From Desulfovibrio sp. JC010 (lineage in GTDB: Bacteria; Desulfobacterota; Desulfovibrionia; Desulfovibrionales; Desulfovibrionaceae), in NCBI RefSeq assembly GCF_010470675.1, contig NZ_VOIQ01000007.1, forward strand, positions 117,188 to 181,187: a stretch of DNA of 64,000 nt, given 5' to 3'. The stretch's first letter is position 1, and every line of letters begins with the position of its first letter. The notes beneath the pieces were generated by a model. The model saw only the letters and a list, made by a program, of their open reading frames with translations. It had not been told where the DNA came from and ran no database searches. The translations under genes were made by a program, and so were the position numbers. Below are positions 8,768 to 17,254 of the stretch, piece after piece.

Positions 8768-9424
8768 CTATTGTTCAAGAAGTTTTGCCCATGACAGCTC
8801 GGTGACATAAACACCGGCAGGGTTGCGGATGATCTGGCTGTCAGTTGTGGGGGGAGATATGCGGACTTTGACAGTCGCTTCATACTTGGTGCTGGTCATG
8901 GCGACACCGGAATGGTTGCGCACTGTTTCCAGCCATTCGATACGCCAGCTTTCAGAACTGACAGGGAGCGGAATCCCTTTAATATCAACCTCAACGAGGG
9001 CTTTTTGCCCGCGCTCATAAGGGTTGTTCGCTTCGTACCAGCCTCTTGTCGCGCCACGGGCCGCGCCGATCACAAATGAAGACATGCGCTGGACCATCTT
9101 TTTCTGTAGCCCGATGTCAGCGGTAACGGTCCGCCAGTTAACAATGAGATTGGCGATTTCAGCCTGAATGATTCGGTGGGAAACCGGTTCCGCCTGATCA
9201 GCGCGTTTAACGGCAACTGAGTGGCCGAGCTTGTCCACCTCGACCACGTAGGGAACGACTTTGTTCTGGGTGGCCTGCACAAAATTCATGCTGATGGATA
9301 TGGCGGTAATCAGCAGGCAGACCAATGCTACCAGCCTCCACTGGTTACGGCCTTCAATGTATGAACCGTATCGTTCCAGCCATTCTTCTCTGGCTGAAAG
9401 GTATGGGGATTCTGTTTTAGACAT
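8768..9424 (-). CDS. trbF: Conjugative transfer protein TrbF (VirB8 family)
   Basis: 218 residues. A short cytoplasmic tail with YLSAREEWLERYGSYIEGR precedes one membrane helix (about 27-47) and a periplasmic VirB8-type domain that begins NKVVPYVVEVDKLG. VirB8 proteins are bitopic assembly factors linking inner-membrane parts of the secretion channel. It lies between trbL and trbG, whereas in RP4 trbF and trbG directly follow trbE. The gene order is therefore rearranged relative to RP4 while the content is recognisably IncP-like. Confidence 0.92.
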   Translation of the reverse strand: MSKTESPYLSAREEWLERYGSYIEGRNQWRLVALVCLLITAISISMNFVQATQNKVVPYVVEVDKLGHSVAVKRADQAEPVSHRIIQAEIANLIVNWRTVTADIGLQKKMVQRMSSFVIGAARGATRGWYEANNPYERGQKALVEVDIKGIPLPVSSESWRIEWLETVRNHSGVAMTSTKYEATVKVRISPPTTDSQIIRNPAGVYVTELSWAKLLEQ

Positions 9425-9442
9425 ATGTTCTCACTCCATTGG

Positions 9443-10660
9443 TTAAGGAAATTGATAGTCATTTGACGGACCGGAGTTAGCCTGATCCATCTTGAAAGAT
9501 TCATGGCGAGCAACCATGCTGCTCCGTAAATTGCCCATGTCGCTGTCACCGATGTTGTCACGCATGGCTCCACCTAAATTTTTCATTGCCTGCATTCCTT
9601 TTGCGAATCCGGTCGCGCCTTGGGAACCGGCCATGGAGAATGCTTCTTGGGCAGCATTGAAACCGCGTTTGGCTTCAACAGCACCGCCCATTGCCTGAGC
9701 CGGAGCACGGCCAACAGCCATGCTGGCGATACCGACAGCTGAAACCGCAGAAGTAAGAGCACTCCCGGTGGAAACATGGGAACCATTGACGATACCGGAA
9801 ACGATGTCCGGTATTGATTTGACTAGGGCTAGGATTAGGATGGATGAGCAGATGACTATGAAAATATCTGCAAAACTTTTGGTGTTTACAGATGAAAATT
9901 TCATAATAAAGCTCATGCTCATTCCCATGAGCAATTGGAGGACAAATAACTTTACTGCTACGGAAAGGGCGTAGCGCAGAAAGTTGATGGCATACTCTTT
10001 TGTAATCTTGGAGCCGCCAAAACCAAGCAGGATGGCTCCTGCATTTAAGACAATGTAGGCTTCACATTTCACCATTATTATTTGGGCTGTGATCAGCGTG
10101 AATGTGACGGCTATGACCAGACTACTGAATAGGACTCCAATGCTGACAGGAATATCTATTAAGCTGAAGTTGTTCAGCAGGTTGCCTATTATTATGAGAC
10201 CATATGTGAATATGTTTTGCGGGCTTGGTTCCGGTGCTCCCGTTTTAATCGCAACATTGCTGAATGAATTGATTAATGCAGTGGTCCATTCTTCATGATT
10301 GTATATTATTGCAACCATGAAGCAGGAATAGAAAATAAGAAGTGTGAATTCTGCAAAGGTCTGTTTTAATTCTTGCCCACTGAGAATGGCTCGAATTGCA
10401 AAAAGTCCGATTTCTATCTGAATCAGCCATTTGAAGAGGCTTAATGAAAAGCCTTCAATTATCGGCCCCCAAGCTTTAGAAGCTTCTTCAAGTTCAGCCA
10501 GAACAGTTGAAGGAAAGTCTAAACTTTGTGTTGTCTGTTCTACTGCAAAGGCTGAATCATAATCGAGACCCAAAATTATGAATGTGAATGTTACGAGTAC
10601 TGTCAGTTTGACAATTGAATCTTTAGATTTTAGTTTTTTGAAAAATAAATAAGGACGAAT
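9443..10660 (-). CDS. trbL: Conjugative transfer protein TrbL (VirB6 family), start unresolved
   Basis: About 400 residues of polytopic membrane protein. A signal-like N-terminus (KSKDSIVKLTVLVTFTFIIL… ending SAFA-VEQ) is followed by at least five hydrophobic segments and a Gly/Ala/Met-rich tail typical of TrbL. The frame is open much further upstream, to 10873, but that part is exactly antisense to the lipoprotein gene at 10663-10866 and reads as non-protein-like. No ATG, GTG or TTG lies in frame between the signal sequence and the lipoprotein gene. The nearest candidates are an ATT at 10660 or a GTG at 10756 inside the antisense region. The end coordinate given is the ATT, marked as uncertain. 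The 5' end may have been altered by a local rearrangement. Confidence 0.75.
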   Translation of the reverse strand: MRPYLFFKKLKSKDSIVKLTVLVTFTFIILGLDYDSAFAVEQTTQSLDFPSTVLAELEEASKAWGPIIEGFSLSLFKWLIQIEIGLFAIRAILSGQELKQTFAEFTLLIFYSCFMVAIIYNHEEWTTALINSFSNVAIKTGAPEPSPQNIFTYGLIIIGNLLNNFSLIDIPVSIGVLFSSLVIAVTFTLITAQIIMVKCEAYIVLNAGAILLGFGGSKITKEYAINFLRYALSVAVKLFVLQLLMGMSMSFIMKFSSVNTKSFADIFIVICSSILILALVKSIPDIVSGIVNGSHVSTGSALTSAVSAVGIASMAVGRAPAQAMGGAVEAKRGFNAAQEAFSMAGSQGATGFAKGMQAMKNLGGAMRDNIGDSDMGNLRSSMVARHESFKMDQANSGPSNDYQFP

Positions 10661-10662
10661 AT

Positions 10663-10866
10663 ATGCATAAAATTTTTGTACTTTTGTTTGTTTTACTTCT
10701 AAGTGGATTAATGTCTGGATGTAATGAACAGCAGACAGACAAAGCTGAAGCAACACCTGAGAAGGTTGTCTCCAAAGTAAAGCAGGATACCAAGGAATAT
10801 TTTGAGAATGACCTTGCTGCTCAGGCTCAAAAGCTTTTGGATAAGAGTGCTGAAAAGGAAAAATAG
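10663..10866 (+). CDS. Small lipoprotein, TrbK-like position but opposite strand
   Basis: 67 residues. Lys-containing n-region, hydrophobic core and lipobox LMSGC (Cys 20), then a charged helical tail. An AAGGA ribosome site lies 7 bp before the ATG, so expression looks real. Between trbJ and trbL is where IncP plasmids carry trbK, an entry-exclusion lipoprotein, but trbK is normally co-directional. The C-terminus YFENDLAAQAQKLLDKS closely resembles the TrbJ C-terminus YFENDLAEQAKQFIESE encoded 10 bp away on the other strand. Function as an exclusion lipoprotein is inferred from position and lipobox only. Confidence 0.7.
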   Translation: MHKIFVLLFVLLLSGLMSGCNEQQTDKAEATPEKVVSKVKQDTKEYFENDLAAQAQKLLDKSAEKEK

Positions 10867-10875
10867 GCAGCATAT

Positions 10876-11670
10876 TTATTCGCTCTCAATGAATTGTTTT
10901 GCCTGTTCAGCGAGATCGTTTTCAAAGTACATTTTGCGGCTTTCTGCCTTCAGCTGATCAATCTTCTCCTTCTTCTGCTGAATCTGGGCCTGATTCTGGA
11001 TATGCATAGCCATGAGCGCGCGCAGCTTTCTCATTTCAGATATCTGAATTGATGAGAGTTGATTGGCGGCTTCAAGGGCCTGCATTCTTCCTTCCGGGCT
11101 GCTTAAGAGGTCATCTATGTAGGCGTCGAATTCTTCTGATTCGCTGATTTCTTTGAGCTGCTGCCCGGAGAGTTTGAAAGTGGCTTCAGTTGCTTCATCC
11201 ACACGCTCAGACCATTTGGCGTAATATTCGTAATATTTGGGATTAACTTCGCTGGCCGGAAGGCCTACGAGTTGTTTTGCTGAATTGAAATTCGGATAAT
11301 ATGCATCGTAAACTCCATCCAGAACGTCAATGTTTGAAACGGTCTCCTTGAGGCCCATTGTCAGGGACGCCAGCTGTTTAAAGTCCCTGATTACGCTGTT
11401 TTTAATGGCGAACGGCAACCGGATGGTATTCTTGACCATGTTCACGTACTGCTCAATATTCTGCTTTACCATCATGATCTGTTGCTGGGTCTGCATCATT
11501 TCTTCTGCGTATGTCCGGTACATGGTTTCCAATTGCTCAATGTTGGTTACGCGCTCCAGCATCTGCAGGAATTTATCGCTGCAATTGGTGCAGGTCACGG
11601 TCATTGCCTTGGCCGGGGTTGAATTTATGAGTATGAACAATATGAAAATAAGGTTAATTACAGATTTCAT
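10876..11670 (-). CDS. trbJ: Conjugative transfer protein TrbJ (VirB5 family)
   Basis: 264 residues from the chosen start. A signal peptide (MKSVINLIFILFILINSTPAKA) precedes a helical protein with a CTNC pair near the mature N-terminus and long coiled-coil stretches (about 40-75, 180-250), the pattern of VirB5/TrbJ minor pilus-tip subunits. The start is placed at the internal Met because an AAGGAG site lies 8 bp before it and it overlaps the stop of the upstream regulator gene (ATGA). The longer frame to 11700 lacks such a site. The convergent lipoprotein gene on the other strand ends 9 bp away. Confidence 0.88.
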   Translation of the reverse strand: MKSVINLIFILFILINSTPAKAMTVTCTNCSDKFLQMLERVTNIEQLETMYRTYAEEMMQTQQQIMMVKQNIEQYVNMVKNTIRLPFAIKNSVIRDFKQLASLTMGLKETVSNIDVLDGVYDAYYPNFNSAKQLVGLPASEVNPKYYEYYAKWSERVDEATEATFKLSGQQLKEISESEEFDAYIDDLLSSPEGRMQALEAANQLSSIQISEMRKLRALMAMHIQNQAQIQQKKEKIDQLKAESRKMYFENDLAEQAKQFIESE

Positions 11671-12101
11671 TCTGCATTCTCCTTGGCTTCGCCGGTGCAT
11701 CCCATCAAAAAATGAACCTCTATAGTCGTGCCGGCAGGAAACCTTCTTTTCAGAGCGGACATAAGCTCTTCTTCGCTAAGCTCCCTCTTACTTTCAGCGG
11801 CAATGCGTTTGTGAAGTTCTGTTACTGTCAAAGCTCCATTAGGCGTGTCGGATAGAACCCGGTATTTGGGTCCGTTGCCCGTGCGCACCCATTCGGGATC
11901 GATCCCGCCGATTTCTAACGCTTTGAGGAACCATTCCGCAGGAATAGAATTTCTCTTTTTGGCGTCAGAAATAGATGACTGTCGGATTCCAAGGACTTTT
12001 GCCATTTGGACCTGAGTCACTTTTCCTGTCCCAAGTCCCAGACCTTCAGCGAGTCGGCTAAGCATTGCGTTGAACTTTTCAGCGGTTAATCGGTTACTCA
12101 T
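11667..12101 (-). CDS. CI-repressor-like helix-turn-helix protein inside the trb operon
   Basis: 144 residues. Residues 1-75 match the phage CI repressor N-terminal DNA-binding domain: a helix-turn-helix around QVQMAKVLGIRQSSISDAKK followed by IPAEWFLKALEIGGIDPEWV. The C-terminal half (about 90-144) has no visible S24 peptidase (LexA-type) residues, so it is not an auto-cleaving repressor. It shares 4-bp ATGA overlaps with both trbE upstream and trbJ downstream, so it is translated as part of the transfer operon. A role in autoregulating conjugation genes is an inference. Confidence 0.8.
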   Translation of the reverse strand: MSNRLTAEKFNAMLSRLAEGLGLGTGKVTQVQMAKVLGIRQSSISDAKKRNSIPAEWFLKALEIGGIDPEWVRTGNGPKYRVLSDTPNGALTVTELHKRIAAESKRELSEEELMSALKRRFPAGTTIEVHFLMGCTGEAKENAE

Positions 12102-14518
12102 CTGAAATCTCCCCGCCTTTCTTCAAGCCATTTGCCGGGCCATTCTTTTCCATGGAGTTTGTCCAGCTCTTTGATGCGCGTAATGCTTCCCTTGTCTGAT
12201 GAACCGACAAAGGATAGGGCCACCGGGCCAAGGGCAAGGTTGATCAGGCGGCGTCCTTCGGGGGAAACTATGTAGTAGTCCCGCTTGGGAGCAGCTGAGG
12301 TGATGATCTGGATCTGGGTGGAGTTAAGGCCAAGACCTTTATAGAGCTTGCGCTGGTCCTCATCATTTGCACTGCCGTTTGCCAGATAGATTTTGGTCGG
12401 GCAGGATTCGGAGAGAACATCAAGCAGCCCGGAGCGCACAGCATCTGAAAGGGACTGGGTTGCAAGTAGAACTGCACAATTAGCCTTACGCAGAACCTTG
12501 AGCCATTCCCGGATTTTTTCCCGAAATACCGGGTGGCCTAGCATGACCCATGCTTCATCCAGAATGAGCAGCGCGGGCTGGCCGTTCAGTGCTTTTTCAA
12601 TGCGGTGAAAAATATAAAGCAGAACCGGGATCAGGTTCTTGTCGCCAAGGTTCATGAGCTCTTCAATTTCAAAGACCATGAACGAATCAATACCAAGAGT
12701 GTCCTGCTTGGCATCGAGCAGATGGCCCATTGCACCGGCTTCGGTATAGTGTTTGATTGCCTCCCTCAGTTCGTCATCCTGCAGGAGATGGTAGAAGTCC
12801 GTTAGCGATCGCATGTCCTGCGGATTGTTGCGCAGCAGGTTCATGGCCTGATGGATGGCATTGCGGTGTGTAGGGAGAACAATGAAACCCTGCAACTGGA
12901 CAAGGGTTTCTATCCATTGTTCAGCCCAGCTCTGTTCTGAATCAGATTCAATATGCGAAAGGGGCGCGAAGGCCAGTTCTGAGCCTTCCCCGGCAATTTC
13001 GTAATGGCTTCCCCCGGCTGCTTTGCACAGCGGGAACATGGACATTCCCTTATCAAAAGCGAAGATCGTTGCATTTTTGTATCGCCTGAACTGGGCGGCG
13101 GTTATGCCAAGCATGGTGGATTTACCGGAGCCGGTAGGACCGAACATCAAGGTATGGCCAATGTCACCCACATGCAGGTTCAACCGGAAGGGAGTTGCGC
13201 CGTTTGTGGCGCAATGCATCAAAGCCGGGGAGGACGGCATGAACATGGGTGAGGGGTTATGTTCCCGGCCTGCCCAGATTGTAGCCAGCGGGAGCATGTC
13301 GGCCAGATTCATGGTGTTGATGATGGGCCGCCGAACATTGGCAAAGCTGTTGCCCGGATGGGTTCCCAGCCATGCTTCGAGAGCATTGGTTGTTTCCACC
13401 CGGCAGCTGAAGCCCTTGAAAAGGATATGTCTGTTTAGTAGCCGGGTCTGCTCTTCGAGCTGTTCCGGATCTTCGCTGATCAGCACGATGCAGGCGGTAT
13501 AGAAGCCGGCTGAGAAATCGCCGGATTCAATTTCCGTGATCGCCTGTTCTGCATCAGAGGCCATGTCTGCCGCTGTCTGGTTTGGCTTCGGGTTGACCTT
13601 GTTAAACATCAGGTCAAAAACACTGAAAATTTTCTGCTGCCATGTCTTGCGGTATTGCTCCAGTTCTTTGAGTGCTTCTATCTGGCTCATGCAGATGAAT
13701 CTGGTTGAAAATCTGTATTCGATGGAAATTCCTTCAAGGCATGAGAGCATAGCCGGGTGGCTTTCCGATGGAAGTCCGTCAATGGCAAGAATCCGGATAT
13801 GTTTCTTGCCCATGAAAAGAGAGTCGCCCACAACGAGATCCTTGCAACCTAAAACGGCATCCAGATACATGGGGATTTCGGGGAGCATTATTGGATGGTT
13901 TTCCCCGGTCGCACATAATTGCAGCAGGCTCAGAAGTGGGGAAATAGTCTTGCGTGAACCGTATTCATCTTCATAAACATAGTCCGTAAGACGTTCGAGC
14001 TGAAGGCATAGTGACAGCGAGTCTTCAAGCTGTATGATGGCCTTTTTAAAGTCGTTCAAATATTTTTCCAGCGAACTGAAGGCAAAGCTTTCACCACTGG
14101 CGTATCTTTTTACCTTGTCTTTGCCGAGACTGGGCATGCTGGTGACAGTTATGAACGTGCTGGTGGTATAAAAATCACCTGATTCAAAAGCGTTGCGGCG
14201 TTCATCATCTATGGCCGCTGTTACCTTATCCTGAAAGTAGCTTGCAGCGGGAACCGGATAGCCGGTTGAAGGAGTCCGCACAGCATCGACATGGCACATC
14301 CAGCCGGAACCAAGTTCCTTCAGTGCCTGATTTACTCTGTTGCTGATGGCCGCAAGTTCACTGGGCGTGCTTGAAGCAGTGTCCTGAGATCTGAAAAACC
14401 AGCCGGCCATGAGTGCGCCGTTTTTGCAGAGCACAATTCCATTATCGACCATGGCGGCATAGGGGAGCAGGTCCGGCAGGCTCTTCTGTTTGTGGCGGTA
14501 GTCTTTGAGCTTGAGCAT
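12098..14518 (-). CDS. trbE: Conjugative transfer ATPase TrbE (VirB4 family)
   Basis: 806 residues from the chosen ATG, which starts MLKLKDYRHKQKSLPDLLPY as in IncP TrbE and has an AGGA site 8 bp upstream; a Met 7 codons earlier would overlap trbD. The N-terminal VirB4 domain (about 1-400) precedes the ATPase domain, with Walker A GPTGSGKST near residue 459 and Walker B LLILDEAW near 650, then a Gln-rich motif ATQS typical of the family. VirB4 proteins energise pilus biogenesis and substrate transfer at the inner membrane. Length is normal for the family. Confidence 0.95.
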   Translation of the reverse strand: MLKLKDYRHKQKSLPDLLPYAAMVDNGIVLCKNGALMAGWFFRSQDTASSTPSELAAISNRVNQALKELGSGWMCHVDAVRTPSTGYPVPAASYFQDKVTAAIDDERRNAFESGDFYTTSTFITVTSMPSLGKDKVKRYASGESFAFSSLEKYLNDFKKAIIQLEDSLSLCLQLERLTDYVYEDEYGSRKTISPLLSLLQLCATGENHPIMLPEIPMYLDAVLGCKDLVVGDSLFMGKKHIRILAIDGLPSESHPAMLSCLEGISIEYRFSTRFICMSQIEALKELEQYRKTWQQKIFSVFDLMFNKVNPKPNQTAADMASDAEQAITEIESGDFSAGFYTACIVLISEDPEQLEEQTRLLNRHILFKGFSCRVETTNALEAWLGTHPGNSFANVRRPIINTMNLADMLPLATIWAGREHNPSPMFMPSSPALMHCATNGATPFRLNLHVGDIGHTLMFGPTGSGKSTMLGITAAQFRRYKNATIFAFDKGMSMFPLCKAAGGSHYEIAGEGSELAFAPLSHIESDSEQSWAEQWIETLVQLQGFIVLPTHRNAIHQAMNLLRNNPQDMRSLTDFYHLLQDDELREAIKHYTEAGAMGHLLDAKQDTLGIDSFMVFEIEELMNLGDKNLIPVLLYIFHRIEKALNGQPALLILDEAWVMLGHPVFREKIREWLKVLRKANCAVLLATQSLSDAVRSGLLDVLSESCPTKIYLANGSANDEDQRKLYKGLGLNSTQIQIITSAAPKRDYYIVSPEGRRLINLALGPVALSFVGSSDKGSITRIKELDKLHGKEWPGKWLEERRGDFR

Positions 14519-14526
14519 AGCGATTC

Positions 14527-14826
14527 CTATCTGCTCCAAGGTGTAGCTTTCGCTGGATACACATTTTGATAGCCGTTGCGGCGGAACCAGACTTTGGTCT
14601 TCTGCGGGTCGTCTTCTGACCAGATCCGCAGTATGAAGACACTGAAGAACCAGAAAACGATAGCCACGCCAGTAGAAAGAAAGTCTTTACCTACAAGCAC
14701 AAGAATGATGCTGATCAGGCCTGCGGTCATGACCGGTTCGCGTTCAGCACCCATGACCAGCGCGTGCCTATGCAGTGAGCGGTGTACCGGTATTCTACGG
14801 ACGATCATGTCTTCATTGATGCTCAT
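14527..14826 (-). CDS. trbD: Conjugative transfer protein TrbD (VirB3 family)
   Basis: 99 residues. The N-terminal RRIPVHRSLHRHALVMGAER motif is characteristic of TrbD/VirB3. Two close membrane helices (about 35-65) and a basic tail follow. VirB3 proteins work with the VirB4 ATPase in the inner membrane, and the gene lies directly upstream of trbE as expected. It overlaps trbC by 4 bp. Confidence 0.9.
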   Translation of the reverse strand: MSINEDMIVRRIPVHRSLHRHALVMGAEREPVMTAGLISIILVLVGKDFLSTGVAIVFWFFSVFILRIWSEDDPQKTKVWFRRNGYQNVYPAKATPWSR

Positions 14827-15128
14827 AGGGTTGCTCCGCTGAAGGAGAAAATCGCGTTAACGATCGTTCCGCAAAAGGCGATAAATGTGATGCCTACAAT
14901 GGTTGTTAAGAGTTTGATGAATGTATCACTCAGTTCTGCCCTCTTAGTGATCAGGGCAAAGCCACTGATTCCAAATGCAATTGCGGAGATCAGCCCCCCG
15001 ACCGGCCCGGTTATTGTTCCCAGAACTTTTTCTATTGGGCCTTGGAACTCATCGATGCCGCTTGCGAAAGCCGCTTCAGGTACGAGCAGGAGGGCATACA
15101 AAAAGAAGATCGTAAGTTTAGCCTTCAG
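14823..15128 (-). CDS. trbC: Conjugative pilin TrbC (VirB2 family)
   Basis: 101 residues from the chosen ATG. The signal peptide ends EAAFA-SGIDEFQ. Two hydrophobic helices (about 45-67 and 78-98) are separated by the short positively charged turn KRAE, the classic layout of VirB2/TrbC pilins, some of which are cyclised. The start lies 11 bp inside the end of trbB behind a GGAG site. The longer frame to 15176 only reads further into trbB. It is distinct from the type IV-like thin pilin encoded by pilS in the same operon. Confidence 0.88.
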   Translation of the reverse strand: MKAKLTIFFLYALLLVPEAAFASGIDEFQGPIEKVLGTITGPVGGLISAIAFGISGFALITKRAELSDTFIKLLTTIVGITFIAFCGTIVNAIFSFSGATL

Positions 15129-16095
15129 TTTCATTATAGACGTACTCCATGAGATATCTTTGGTTTTTGGCGTCATAGCCCGAGACTTTTGCCAACTGGC
15201 TAACCCGTCTGCCGGGGCCGCCTTCTGTTCTGTCTTTTTGGATAAAGACTATGAAATCAATAGCTGCACCTATGAGATGAGCCATGGGGAAATTGCTGCA
15301 TTCAGCGGTCAATATTTCGATCCTCCGCAAACCTTCAGCAGCTGAGTCCGCATGAATTGTCGCCACTCCGCCCGGATGGCCGGTGTTCCAGCTTTTGAGC
15401 AGTTCAATAGTGGCTTCCCCTCCGCGCACTTCGCCGACCAGAATCCGATCCGGGCGCAAACGCATGGTGGCCCGGACAAGAGTCTGAAACGGGGTATGGT
15501 CCGTGGCTCGAAGAAATACTTTGTTGCGGGCTTCGCTTTGCAGCTCCGCAGTATCTTCAATTATGACCAGTCGTTCTTCAGGGGATATTTTTGAAATTGC
15601 GCGGATGATACCGTTGACCAGTGTAGTCTTGCCCGATCCGGTTCCGCCGATAACGATGATGTTCTGCTTATCTATGATGGCCTGCTTGATGGACTCCATG
15701 ACTTCATGCGTCATGATTCCTTCATCAACATATGTTTCAAGGGCAAAGACTTTGCTGGCCTTTTTACGAATGGTGAAGGAAGCGGCCTCAACGACCGGGG
15801 GAAAGACTCCCTCAAAACGGCTGCCGCATAACGGTGCCGCTTTGGGGAGTTCTCCTTCTACTATGGGTGATTCTTTGGTCACTGTGGTTTCAAGAGCACT
15901 GGCCACGAGTGAAACGATCATGGAGGTCTGGCTTGCAGGGATTTCTCCAGCCAGTTTCATGTCTTCACCAAGTCTTTCAATCCAGATTTTGCCGTCCGGA
16001 TTAGCCATGATCTCAACCACTTTAGGATCTTCAAGTGCTCCAGTTATGATCGGTCCCATGTTATGGATCATATTTTTTACAAGACGGTCTTCCAT
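15118..16095 (-). CDS. trbB: Conjugative transfer ATPase TrbB (VirB11 family)
   Basis: 325 residues from the ATG at 16095, which overlaps the traM stop by one base; a GTG four codons earlier is less likely. Walker [10 protein letters not shown] lies near residue 150, the Asp box IIEDTAELQ near 180, Walker [13 protein letters not shown] near 217, and the His-box region [14 protein letters not shown] near 240. VirB11 ATPases are hexameric motors at the cytoplasmic face of the secretion channel. First gene of the trb block, directly after traM. Confidence 0.95.
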   Translation of the reverse strand: MEDRLVKNMIHNMGPIITGALEDPKVVEIMANPDGKIWIERLGEDMKLAGEIPASQTSMIVSLVASALETTVTKESPIVEGELPKAAPLCGSRFEGVFPPVVEAASFTIRKKASKVFALETYVDEGIMTHEVMESIKQAIIDKQNIIVIGGTGSGKTTLVNGIIRAISKISPEERLVIIEDTAELQSEARNKVFLRATDHTPFQTLVRATMRLRPDRILVGEVRGGEATIELLKSWNTGHPGGVATIHADSAAEGLRRIEILTAECSNFPMAHLIGAAIDFIVFIQKDRTEGGPGRRVSQLAKVSGYDAKNQRYLMEYVYNETEG

Positions 16096-16508
16096 CACGA
16101 ACCCCACACAATGACCGTGATTGAAACAGCAATGGACAGGCCGAGCATGATGCCTGCAAGGATAGCCAGTTGCCGCATCGAACTGAGGAAGCTTCCCATC
16201 TGGACCTGATGTTCATTGATAACGCTCAGGCAGTTTTCTATGTTCGCCTTAACGGCCTTGCTTAAAAGGCTGTTGGTTGATTTGCGTACTTCCAAAGCAA
16301 AGGAGGAGACATGCTCCTCCATATCCTTGGAAAGCTGTTTTTTGTGGAGCTGAAGCAGCCGGTCATACTCATCCAGAGCGGCGCGATGCATGGTCACGGC
16401 AATAAGAATGGGATCATCCTCACTGAGCAGCAGATTGTGCTCTTTTGCAATGAGATCGCGCACACCCTGAATGGTGAGGGGGGCGTTGTTGGGAGTCTGG
16501 TCAGACAT
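16095..16508 (-). CDS. traM: Conjugal transfer protein TraM (IncP type)
   Basis: 137 residues. A mostly helical cytoplasmic part (LLLSEDDPILIAVTMHRAALDEYDRLLQLHK…) ends in one C-terminal membrane helix (about 110-135). This tail-anchored architecture and the position after traL match TraM of RP4. In IncP plasmids traK-traL-traM form one operon beside oriT; TraM has an accessory role in transfer. Sequence alone would give only a hypothetical protein, so the call leans on gene order. Confidence 0.75.
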   Translation of the reverse strand: MSDQTPNNAPLTIQGVRDLIAKEHNLLLSEDDPILIAVTMHRAALDEYDRLLQLHKKQLSKDMEEHVSSFALEVRKSTNSLLSKAVKANIENCLSVINEHQVQMGSFLSSMRQLAILAGIMLGLSIAVSITVIVWGS

Positions 16509-16517
16509 TGCCGATCC

Positions 16518-17237
16518 TTACATTCCGCAGGTCACGAGTTCTGTTTTCATTTCATTCCAGAACATCTTCAGCCGCTGGCGGGTCATGATCGGCAGTTCGC
16601 TTTCCTGCGCTTCCTGAAAAGAAAGCTTTGCGGTCAGCAGATTTTCAATATCCCGGCCAAAGGTCTCTTTTTTCTTCTGGGGAATGCGCACCAGAGCGGC
16701 AAGACGGTGTGAATTGTCTTTGTAGACCTTGAATTCTTCAAAGGTCTTTCCGTCCCGCGCGATCTGGCCGAAGAATCCATTGAGCCAGATATAAATGGGA
16801 ACCTGAAAAGTTTTGATTAAGGAATTGAGTCCGCTGAGAGTATCGGGAAGGGCCTGCCCTCCGGTAACAACCGTGTGCAGGTTGATCTGGTGTCCGGCTT
16901 CGGCAAGCATGGGAAAAACTTCGTTGTCTGCAAGGTAGCTGGCAAGCGGGACAAAAGTAGCGGCACCGTTATCAATGACCATTTCCGCTTCATCGGGCAG
17001 GGCCATCATCAATTCGACGAGTGTGTCGAACCGTCTGGGATCGATATCGTCACCGTTCATGATATCAAGGGAAGTTACCCCGAATCTACCGTAACCAGAG
17101 AAGGTTGCGTTCACCGGATCGGTGTCCACGCAGCAGACTTCCTTGCCGGATTCCAGAAGATACTGGGTAAGAAAACTGGCGACGAGACTTTTGCCTACTC
17201 CGCCTTTGCCTTGAAAGATTGCATTGATTGTAGCCAT
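16518..17237 (-). CDS. traL: Conjugal transfer protein TraL (ParA-like ATPase, IncP type)
   Basis: 239 residues. The N-terminal deviant Walker A FQGKGGVGKS (about 8-17) and CVDTDPVNATFSGYGR near 35-52 place it in the MinD/ParA family. Size and context match TraL of RP4. It probably binds ATP and assists relaxosome or DNA transfer steps. A ribosome site AAGGAGTG lies directly upstream. It follows traK by 17 bp and precedes traM by 9 bp. Confidence 0.88.
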   Translation of the reverse strand: MATINAIFQGKGGVGKSLVASFLTQYLLESGKEVCCVDTDPVNATFSGYGRFGVTSLDIMNGDDIDPRRFDTLVELMMALPDEAEMVIDNGAATFVPLASYLADNEVFPMLAEAGHQINLHTVVTGGQALPDTLSGLNSLIKTFQVPIYIWLNGFFGQIARDGKTFEEFKVYKDNSHRLAALVRIPQKKKETFGRDIENLLTAKLSFQEAQESELPIMTRQRLKMFWNEMKTELVTCGM

Positions 17238-17254
17238 AGTTTCACTCCTTGTAT

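Noticed and set aside
10663-10873. Extension of TrbL across the antisense lipoprotein gene
   Set aside because: The extra peptide is not protein-like and is fully antisense to a convincing lipoprotein with its own ribosome site.
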